Shown piece by piece: positions 1-10,000 of a stretch of 64,000 bases of DNA. Source of the stretch: Durusdinium trenchii (taxonomy: Eukaryota; Sar; Dinophyceae; Suessiales; Symbiodiniaceae); assembly GCA_963970005.1 (NCBI GenBank), contig CAXAMN010023695.1, forward strand, positions 1,088,503-1,152,502, given 5' to 3'. Within the stretch, counting starts at the first letter, position 1. Each line of letters opens with the position of its first letter. The notes under the pieces are model-generated. The model did not search any database. It was not told the origin of the DNA and worked only from the letters and a program-made list of their open reading frames with translations. Position numbers and translations under genes: made by a program.

Positions 1-326
1 CGTTCGAACCGAACCGGGACCGACCCGACCGGTGCGTCGGCGGATTCACGGAAGGAGATCCGAGGATCGGTGCTGCCTTCTTTCTCTGCGGGACTTAGAG
101 AGGTAACTACTTTGTGTTTTGTATGTCGTTGTGCGGCACCAAAAGCGATGTGTTCGTCGTTGGGCCCCGCAACACGACAATGGGGCCCGGATGCATTGGC
201 TGGTCCTTGGTCTACAAAGAGGAGATGATAGGCACAGCCCGAGATGAGCATTGGATCTCGATTGTGTTTAGCCCAACTTGGTCATTGCTTGGGCCCTGCT
301 GTCCGGGCTGTGACGGTGATTCATTA
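1..326. other. No supportable gene
   Basis: The first 75 bases are GC-rich and open in several frames and could be the edge of an exon. There is no splice-site support or homology. I see nothing reliable in the rest. Confidence 0.4.
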
Positions 327-414
327 TGCTGCTGCTGCTGCTGCTGCTGAGGATGAGGATGAGGATGATGATGATGATGAGGAGGAGGATAAGAAAAAGA
401 AGAAGAAGAAGAAG
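327..414. repeat. Compound trinucleotide repeat
   Basis: Seven GCT/GCTG-type units run into GAT/GAG units and then into AAG units, all in one register. On the plus strand this would read as polyalanine, an acidic run and then polylysine, followed by a GTAAAA that could be a donor. All other evidence in the window puts genes on the minus strand, so I treat it as a microsatellite. A charged low-complexity plus-strand exon cannot be excluded. Confidence 0.7.
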
Positions 415-484
415 GTAAAAATGATCTCAATCAACTACTAGCAAACTAGCCTCTTGACCCCGAAAGTCCGCCCAAAAATGTCAC

Positions 485-690
485 CGCCACTTTTCCATAC
501 TTTTCCACTGGTGCCGTGACGCGATCCTCCCGGGTGCCTTCCATGGGGCTTGGCAAATCCGCCGTGCCATGGGCGGAGAACGGGTCGTTGCGGACGGCCC
601 AACAGGGAAAGCCATACATGGTGATGCACCAAGGGATGCACCCAGTCGATTTCGGAGTGGGATTGGCCCAGGCCCCCAGCGTTTGATTTT
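485..690 (-). CDS. Possible long exon, unknown product
   Basis: A 206-base GC-rich block lies between an AG acceptor and a GTGACA donor. It is open for 68 codons in one minus frame, but a second minus frame and one plus frame are also open across it. The minus strand is preferred because all homology-anchored genes are on that strand. No family is recognised. Confidence 0.33.
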
Positions 691-721
691 CTGGCTACAG
701 GTTTCAGCTACTTATAGCCAC

Positions 722-775
722 TTGCCGTCTTGCTCCCGTGCTCGCGCGAGCAGGGTCGGAGTGAGGCGGCGGGTG
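722..775 (-). CDS. Candidate short exon, unknown product
   Basis: Seventeen codons (ending AREQDG) lie between a GCAG acceptor and a GTGGCT donor. The sequence is basic and helix-like. Its phase does not join cleanly to the preferred frame of the block at 485-690. Confidence 0.38.
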
Positions 776-2008
776 CTGCAGCCATACCACAAAGTCACAA
801 AGTTGCTGTCTTAACATATTTTAAATGGCTGTGAGGCAAAGCATTCTTGCGTTAAGATTCACACGCCAAGTGTTTCTGAGGCTTGCGCGACATGAGGGGC
901 AACTGTTTGAGCTAGGATGGCTGCAAAAGCAACAAGGAAACCATCCGCAGGTTCTGACTGGAACTGATCAATCTACAACACGAGGTTGAGGACATGCAAA
1001 TGGCTTTTGGAAAACACATGATGTTGTTTGCACAGGTTTTCTTGTTGGGTGCCCTCCACACCACATGGGCCCCATATTGTGGGGCAAGTGGCATGTAAGA
1101 AGGACTTGTCACGAGTGACATCAATGCCAATGATCTAAGAGATGTTCTTTAGCTGTCAAACTCATGCTGGCCTTCAGTAGGCATCCGCCTCAACTCAACT
1201 ATCTCACTGTTTCTCTTATCTTTTCTCTCCAAGCTTCATGTGCCATCACCTAACTACTGGACATCATTCGGGTCTGCACCCCTTCACAGGGACCAATCGT
1301 TCTCATGGTGTTGGCCACGTGCTGCCGACCCGACGTCTCCACCGACTGGCCGGGTGACAAATGTCCAACATTTGTGGAGACATTGCAAGTCTGTGATAGA
1401 GCTCCACTGTATATGATTTCAACCACCAAACGAAGCATATGGAAACCATCAAGAACGCAAGACCCTGACGCTACGGCTATGCCACGGCCATGCCCCTGTG
1501 CGCCTGTTCCACTCAAAGCCTCGGTCTATAATGTCAACTCATTATGGAACCCACATGAACCTACGGCCTAGTATGTTCACATTCCAATGGCTTCCACTTG
1601 GGACCATCGACCCATCGCTGTGGTGTTTTGGTCCGGGCTGTGGACGTCTGACTTCGGGTGCGCCGGCTCAGCCAAAGAGGCGACTCAGCAGTGGCCTCTG
1701 AGGATGGGGAAATGATCACAGTTCACGCAGCGAAAACCCACGCGTGGAAGTGGTGGAACAAATAAATAGGGCGCATGGTACTCAGCAAGCGCATCCGCTC
1801 TTTCGATGTTCTGTGAAACCATGGCTCGGTCTGATGGTCAGCACATGCCCTCCAGATTTGTCACTTGGACCTATTCCACGTGTCGATGAAACTAGACCAC
1901 TCCTACACTCCCACACCACTTGACAAGAACTTCGTCCAATTGCTTCAGGTGTTGAGTACGACCAAATCCACCCGACGCACCCAGCTGCGCATCCGCTCTC
2001 ATCCGCAC
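776..2008. other. Intron or intergenic, no exon seen
   Basis: Several short ORFs exist on both strands near 1300-1700, but none has flanking splice sites or protein-like composition. I see nothing I can support. Confidence 0.5.
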
Positions 2009-2075
2009 GCCATTTGTCTTAAGTGCCCAGAGGGGGCGGGCCAGAAGGGTCCCCCACCGGCGAATGCCACGGGGG
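2009..2075 (-). CDS. Candidate exon, unknown product
   Basis: This is a 67-base GC-rich block with a pyrimidine-rich CGCAG acceptor and a GTGCGG donor. The minus frame reads a Gly/Pro/aromatic-rich stretch (AGGGPFWPAPSGH). A second minus frame is also open. It is not recognised and could be the 3' end of a gene downstream of the kinase. Confidence 0.35.
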
Positions 2076-3196
2076 CTGCGGATCAAAAGCACGAGAAGCC
2101 GCCCCAAAGCCACATGGCTTTGGATAGTAACCCTCCTCCAAAAACTCTTGTACCACTGCCAAATGTTGCATGATATTGCATGATGTTGCTAGACTTTGAC
2201 GTTGAGACCTCAGCCGCCCTTCTGAAAGAACTTGTGACCCAAGGCCACTTCTGGCATTGGTCTCAGCGATGCATCAGCTCTTAGACCTGGAGAGTGGACA
2301 TCATGGGCGCCTCTGGCCTTAATGGTCGTCTCTAGAACGGGGGAAGTCTACAGTGAATATTTTGGAGAAACCACTAGGTTGGGATACTATGGGGACGCTT
2401 TCCGGAACGATGTTCCGGCTCTATGTGTGTTATTTTGGGGGAGATTGCCTGGCCTACCGTTGAAAGGTGCAAACAGGCGTGGATGGAGATTACGACCTCC
2501 GGTGCACACACCGTGGCTGAAGGGAAAACACATGAAGCCTCGCTTGGAAATGGATTCCCTTATTTATAGTATAAAGTACAAAATAACTTGTATATGTTGA
2601 AGACGCAACCGTTTTCACAGCTGCTGGTCTCATCGTCATCTCATCATCGGGTTAGGTTGTCAGAAAAACCGCCCTTCCTACTGCATGTCTAGGTTCAATG
2701 ACATCAAGCACATGTTGGTTCGCACATGTGAAACAGCAGGGCCTAAGCAGTACCCACATGTCTAGAAATGTCTTGAAATCTGCTGCATGCTGCTGCATGC
2801 TCCTTACCTCTGCAGTGCACCGACCCAAGGTCCAAGGGTTGGCGACAAGTCCGAATCGGATCATTCCACGCAGCAGGGTTCACAGATTCCAGACCTGCAG
2901 TGTCATTCCGACATGGCGTTTTGAGGTCTACTGAGGTCCCCCCCTCACATATGACCAGAAGTATTTTCTCAAATCCTACTCCTGGCTTTGGGTGCTTAAG
3001 CTTTGAGCTGTTGCGGTACCGCATCATCGCTCCAAGCTGCATTGGCCCAGCAGGTCGCATAAATGGGAGACCATACCTCAACAGCCGCACGTCTGATCAA
3101 GTGTGTTTTCTTGTGGTGCAAGCTCCAAAATCACTCTAAAGTGGATTGAGGAGCCCAGGGGGCAACGATCCCCAAGTTTTGGTGGTTTGCATGTAC

Positions 3197-3230
3197 TTGG
3201 TGTCTGTGCCATCTTGGTGTCTGTGCCATC
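3197..3230. repeat. 17-base perfect tandem duplication
   Basis: The 17-base unit TTGGTGTCTGTGCCATC occurs twice in immediate succession, with no coding context. Confidence 0.9.
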
Positions 3231-3716
3231 TACTCCTTGAAACGTAACAAGTGGCATAGGCAATGCTGCAGCATGCGTCTCAGCTGTCCATGCTGTCGCC
3301 TTCTTCGAACATCCAAACAGACAATGAACACCACTTCTTCCAACCCCTCGTGCCTCGAACATCCTCAAACCCCTCCTCGAACCCTATACAGATTTGTACG
3401 TTCCAAGGATGAACAGTGCTTCGTCTCCCCTGATCAAGTCGTCCAATTCTTCAGTCCCAGTCCGCAGTGCCTCTGTGTCGAGTCTCTGCCACTCCTTTGG
3501 GAGGTTCTTTCAAAGCTTCCTGGGCAACAATGGCGTGCCAGCAGCCATACAGGTCTCCAAATCCAAGCATCCGGTGTGAAACATTGCCAAACTTATCCAA
3601 ACTTGACTACTGTACACTGTGCGCTGTACTTATATCAGGACCTACCATGGAATCATTCATGGACCCCTTCCCAACCCTAGAATCGTGATTGAACCCCTCC
3701 TTGGTGTTTTTCCAAC

Positions 3717-3793
3717 GCCCCAGCTGCCACACGCATCCTTCACCATGAGGATCCCGTTCGGATCCGCCCAGGATACGTCAGTTGAGTCAAGGC
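3717..3793 (-). CDS. Possible last kinase-domain exon
   Basis: Twenty-five codons run from an AG acceptor to a GTTGGA donor. The motif ADPNGILMVKDACGSW resembles subdomain XI of protein kinases (LDP..R.L.V.DA..HPW). The canonical arginine is absent. Its entry phase does not match the exon at 3989-4095, so an intermediate exon or a wrong boundary is implied. It could be an unrelated exon. Confidence 0.28.
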
Positions 3794-3988
3794 CTAAGGA
3801 GGCTGTTGTTGGAGCGATCTACTCAAATGCTTCATTCAGAACCTCGCAATCCCCAGTTGAGATTGGAAGCGGTGAGGCGAAACAAACCTTTTTCGAAGGT
3901 TCCAAACCCTCTCAAATCCTCCCCTTCTGATTCTCATGATTCTCTCTCTCCACATGGCCCCGACTCCCTTTTCACCTCCGCCCTCCAC

Positions 3989-4095
3989 CCTCCTCTCCTC
4001 CAAGAGGAACTGCAAGGGCCGCGCTGGCGGGTCGAAGGACTCCAAGGGCCGCACCTTGTGGGCCATCTGTCGACGGCCGATCGAGCCGATCTGTG
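3989..4095 (-). CDS. Kinase exon: C-lobe segment
   Basis: It starts after CTCCAG with two bases that complete the codon left by the exon at 4904-4992. It includes MAHKVRPLESFDPPARPLQF, which corresponds to the loosely conserved PRP4 segment before subdomain XI. The chosen donor is GTGGAG. Homology here is weak. Confidence 0.6.
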
Positions 4096-7000
4096 CTGGA
4101 GAACGCCAGATCCGAGTCATCAAATATATCAAATCACGATAAATCCCAGGCTGATCCAGGAAGCCCAGGTTTGGGGAGTGGCACGGGGTATGGATATTGA
4201 AGACCAAGTTTACAAACATCTGTTACTCTGAGATGGGCATGGTGCGTAGACCCTATAGACCCTAAACCCAACATAGGGCATTCAACTGATCTTTTGCTGA
4301 TCTGGACAACAACTGGACTTGAAGATCCGGTTGGTAAAGGACTCAAACAACCCCCCCCTCTGATCAACCACCTCATGACCAAGTCTTTGACCAAGTGTTA
4401 CTCGATCATGAGGCCGCTGTGATCTTCTCTGCAGTTCTTTGGAACTTGGGCTTTGCTCCATGCCACTGTTTCTTACGGGTAGTCTTGGTCATCAACAAAC
4501 CAAACACCTCCACACAAAAAAACACAAACATATATACATATACAATGACACAATGTTGCGAGTCTTACAGGGTGAGATGGTTGGGGTGGGCGTTTGGCCG
4601 CACTCGTGCTGCACGCACGAGTGCCGTCTCTCGGCACGTGAACGTCCAAGTGCCGCACTCGTGGATTCGATGAGTCAATGGCCACATCGCCTGCAAGACG
4701 GTTTGGGCAGTGGAAGCTTATATAGCTGATTTGGAAGATGCATTCTGACTCTTTGGCATGGCAAGCAGCAAAATGGGGAGGCAACAGTTTGTTCTTTCTT
4801 CGTGTGTTTCCTCAAGAAACCATATTGACCACTTCTATATATATAGCTGATTTGAGTCCAAACGCTGTGGGGTCAGTACCAGCCAGTTGCCCTGCTGTCC
4901 GACCTGAATCGTGCCCGCCTTTGGCATTTAAGAAGTCGCCATTGGCGCCAAAGTGCTTGATTGAGAAGTGTCCAGACAAAACCAATGCCAGCCTTGTCAC
5001 TCAACCAGGGGCTATGATGCAGGAGATGCTCTTTTTTGGTGTAAGGCCTAAGGGATGATAAATGCACTCTCACTACTAACTGGTTGCAGCAAAAAAACGA
5101 CTTGACCCCTCTCAAGCTCAAGCTCTAAAAATTGGTGTTTCTCCAGGTGGTGGTGCCAGCTCCTGTGTCCTCAAGCAAACGCTGATGAGCTAAGGCACGG
5201 GAAGGGGCCGCAAACTCGCATCATCTCGTAGAGCATCTCATTGTTGTTCTCACCCTACCAGTGCTGAGGAGGAACCAATGGCTGGTCACTTGTGTCAAAA
5301 AGTGAGTTGGACTTGTCACCATGTCTTCCAAATTTGTACTTAGTATCACCGTTTGCTTTTGCATGCCAACCAGTCGGTGGTGCAAACCATACGAAATACC
5401 TCAAACTCCAGAATCTGTAAAACTAGGTTGCGAATGTCGCGCACGTTGTAGGCACAAACACCCACATCCGTTTGCAAGCAAAGCCTTGCTGGAATATGAA
5501 CACATGATTAACCTCCCCCACCCACCACCCAAATAAGAAAACAAACAATTACAGCAAAATGCCAAGTGACGGACCACCCCCGCAAAGGACAATCTTCCAA
5601 ACAAGCTCTAGAACTCTCTGTTCTTTTTTCCTGGCTTACTGTTTGCTAATTACAAAGGGTCCAAAAGCCAAAGGGTAAAAGCTACGTACCCTTGCACCCT
5701 GATGCTGTCGCCTGGAAAAGGACGGTGTCTGTCGCGAGCTCGAAGATGGTGGCAGCAGCACTCCACATGTCGACTGGAAAGCCATAGTCCTCCGGCAGTG
5801 TTTGCAGGCCACGCCACAGCATGAGAGCAACTCCGAGCTGTCTTGGGATCATGAGGGTCAAACTGCCTTGGGATTACAGTAATAGAGGACTCATGCAAAC
5901 GCCAATCTTTGTTCAGGAACCTGGAGTCACTTGGACCTGAAACTGGCTCTATAATGCTCGATAGACTTGGAACCACTGGATCCCTTCTCATGAAATTCGT
6001 GAGCATCCATAGAAAGAATGACCGCAACCAATGGTGCCGAAGAGAAACTGAAGGCATGCTTTGCCTCAGTCACCTGTCACCGACAAGCTTGATCAACAAC
6101 ACATCTTGATGAGTTGGCAGCAAGCCTTGGCTAAGATGCTTTAAGAATCCCCTAATCAAACTTCAGGCCCGCTGTAGCGTGGACATCCTGCCACATACAT
6201 GTACAATATCTCCACTCATGCGCATTGGCAAACCAAAGCTGTATCTCCCACATCGTCACAGCGGAGAGGCGCTGGTCGCTCCTGTCCCAACATGATCTCC
6301 TGAGGTGACAAGGGGCATCCGAACCGGCGCTGGAATGGAACCTACTTACTAGAGAACTTCAAAGCTTGGGGATGATATATATCAACTTATTCATTGCATG
6401 ATTCATTGCCTGTTGCACATGCTGCGGGAGTTCTTCCTGCAGTAGCGGTGAATCCCCCCAGCACTGCTTATGGAGTCATCATGAGTCATCATATTCCTTA
6501 CGCTCTCTGATACACCAAACGAAGATCACGCCCGCCAAGCGGCGGGTGCACGATAATTCCGTGGCATCAGCTGATCCTGAGAGTTGAACAGCGTCAGTAG
6601 GCAACAAATCACAACAAGTCAAAACCGGTCAAAGGGAATGACCGGTCATTTGCCACTAGTGGAAGGACCCAATCATGCCACTTCAATTTGGGGTCCACTC
6701 GTTTCACTGGTCCCAGCACTCCTCTTGGGAACTCGGTTCAACATGACCATTCGGAATCTCCGAATGGCCGGGACATGGGATCTTTGCGGTGGCCGTAGTA
6801 TGTAGTCGCTCTCAACGCGTGCCTCTAATTGGATTGAACGTAGGCGGCAGTACCCTTGGCTGTCCCTCTCGCTTCTTTGAAACTGGGAGCCGCTAGCAGC
6901 GGACCACCAACGAAACCGCCTCACCAACGAAAAGTGTCTACCACATCTGGGAGATGAGAATCAACGACGTGTGCCCGTACCCGGCTTGCCAGGCCTGATG

Positions 7001-10000
7001 TCTCCTTGTCTCACCTGTCCATTGGTGGCCATCCCAATAGGCATGCTCCCAAATTTGAAACGAGACCACTTGCATCTATCTTGAGACTCCCAACGACTCG
7101 GTCGCGGCGAAGCGGCACCGAAGCACTCGGGGAACGGTCCGTCGAATCGAAACACTCCGCCCAAGCGACCGAGCGCAAGCGCTCTGCAGGGCCATGGCAG
7201 CTTCCGAAGTCACAGAGTTTGATGGAGCTGTTGTCCTTGGGCGGACCCACCCATGAAGCGCGGTGCCGCATCGAGTGGGGCCAATGTGCGAAAAGAACAG
7301 ATCCGCACCGGGAGTTCGTTGTGTGTGTTGGATCATTGATTCATATTGATTCATTAGATCAGATCTGTTTAGAGCGGTGGTCGGTCCTGCTTCCAAGTTT
7401 ATTGATTCCCTATCTATTAATATTAATTATTATGCAATGCAAGTATGTATCGCCATGCATCAGCTGCCAGCAACAAGTTCTCCGGCTTCACGTCACAGTG
7501 GAAGAGCTGCGCGTTCCGCAGGAGCCGCAGCGCCAGAAAAAGCTGCCGCCCAAAGTCGCGCACGGTGGGGAGCAGCGGCAATCCACGACCTGCCTGGGAC
7601 GGTGACAAGAATTCACAGAAAGGGTCACAGCCAGAATCGCCTGGACTCATGGATGTTCATGTTGCTCAATTCTTGCAAAAGGAATCCAAAAGCGGAAAAT
7701 AGTAGGTTAGGAAGGGTTGGGATCCCGCTGGAGGTTCTGGCGTTTCCTTTCCTTTTCAGCCCTGGTTCAACCGCGTTTCAACTGGTTCGGGGGATCGATG
7801 CGCATCGATCCTGGGTGAAGAGAGAGGGTAGGGGCAGGGTATCACCAGGTATCACCCAGCCTCTCCTGGAACATACACTAGCTTATATATTCCAAGGTGG
7901 AGTGACATCGGGTTTGAACACCCATCAAAAAGGTTCACACCTGAAGGAAGAGGGATGATTGCTGGCCCTACAAACCATCACACCAAGAGGTCTATATAAA
8001 TGACATTCCTTTGAGATGTTGTGAGTCTCTCCAGGGTGGCATGATTCTTGGCATGTGTACGTATACGACAGTATGTTTGTTTGCTTGCTGTGGGATGAGT
8101 TCACTATCGTCATGTCAACAGGTCCCACCAACTGCACAAACAGGTCCGAGTCATAATCATCACAATACGTGCTAGTCTGATGCCTGGAACCTTTACAAGA
8201 CTAGCATGATTCAAGCCGGAAAAAACCTGGAACCCATCTTCAGCGCTCTTCTCCGCGCAAACACCACTTGGATCACGCCTATTCACCCCGGTGGACCGGG
8301 GCCACGTTCACCCCTCCAACTCCCAACTCCCATCACCACCCCACGCAGTACCGGCCAGGCGCCCCGTACTTCGCCAGTGCGGTACGTAGATTGCATTTCA
8401 TCAACTCGAAGACAGCGGCCAAACGACCCTGGTGGACAAAGGTCTCAAAGAAAGCGAGGCACAAGATGCATCGCATGCCTTCGGGATCCTGGGATGGCTG
8501 AGTTCTGGAGCTGGGGATGTCATGCAAACTCTCGTTGCGCAAGTCATATCAATATCCATCCTATATCTACTGTAAATCTGATATGGACAATAAATTTACT
8601 GACAGTGTATTGGAACATGCAACTGCACCTAAGACCAAACATGGATATGTCAGGGAAATGTTCATGCTCCAACTTAACGTAACTAAAGCTGCCTAAAACG
8701 CCTAAAAGTTCCGTTGGGCCCCATAATGTCCAATATGAATTCCATTGACAATCGATACACGCATTGTGTTCTGCACCCTAGAATCGCCAAACAAAACAAA
8801 ATCAACTACAATAGGGTGCTCAAACTTTCCAGCTGGCCTTGGCTTGCCTTCCTGTTGCCAAGTTTCTTGTGGTGCCAGCTTGGTGATCAGTTGACTCATG
8901 ATCTTCACCTCGATACTGGTAACGTGGGGATTTCATCCAGCAAAAGCGGCTGGTTTGAAAGAAAACGCGAGTGTCGTGGCTACCGGGCTACCTTTCGGTT
9001 GTTGGTAGTTGCCCATTCTACAGCTTTCAAAGTAGTCAAGACAGCATCATTAGAACATATTTTAACCATGCATGCATGACCGATGAGGCGTTCCTGCTAA
9101 GGGCACCATTCTGCCTCTGAGTCCGTTAAGGGGACCCACATGGACCCACAATCCTTGTGTTTGAGGCAGCTTGAGGGAACTGGAATCAAGCCGAACCAGT
9201 GACAATAAACAATATATCATCGTAAACCAATCATCTGCGAAGATATGCGAAGATCACTCCCCAAGAAACTGTGGCCTTCCTGCCTTCCCCCCCCAAAAAA
9301 CAGGACCAAAACAATCTCACGATATCCCAAAAGGACCCCAAGGACCCTGTCATATAACCCCACGTCCACCACCGTCCCTCCATCCCACGCACCTCGCGTT
9401 CCAACGCCCTCCGTGTCTGCTCGTTGGCACGCGTGAACTTCACCGCATAGGACGTTTTCGCGTTCGCCGCGTTCTCGGCGTCGCGGCATCTGAAGACGGT
9501 GGAGAAGGTGCCTTCGCCCAGCCTCGGTCAAGTTCTCTCAGACCATCCGTGGCAGGCTGGAAGAGTTACAGTACCTACTTAGAATAGATGGGTGATAAAA
9601 TGTGATTTTTGCATTAAAGCCTTAAAGTTAGACCATCCATGGATAGATCTTAAGGTGTCTCAAAAGGGGTCCAGCCTGATTGATGGTCTGGGGTGGGGAA
9701 ATGCACAGGCACCCCTTTCTGGACGCAGGTCATCGAGGAATTTTTCGGCTCGGGATCCAGTGGCGGAACCAGGGGTAAGATCTAAGTACTGGAAAGCCAA
9801 TTCAGCTCGTTGGTCATTGTTGGGTCAATGGGTTGGTTTGCCCGGACAGCAAACGTTTCCGACCACGGAACAGGGTTCTCCAGGGGGTCAAAGGGGGGTT
9901 CGGGACAGCTGACAGCTTCGTTCGTGTCACTAGTTGAGCAAGCCGAACTTCACGTTTCTTTTCCCGCTTCGTGACGTTTCGCGTTGCGCTTTTGGGCGTT

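Noticed and set aside
244-441. Plus-strand frame with polyalanine, acidic and lysine runs and a GTAAAA after it
   Set aside because: It could be a charged exon, but the runs are pure trinucleotide repeat. The next in-phase acceptor would leave a 35-base intron, and the strand opposes all anchored genes.
7006-7605. Plus-strand open frame of 199 codons
   Set aside because: It lies antisense to the kinase exons with the DFG and catalytic-loop motifs and is open only because those exons are GC-rich. It has no recognisable motif.
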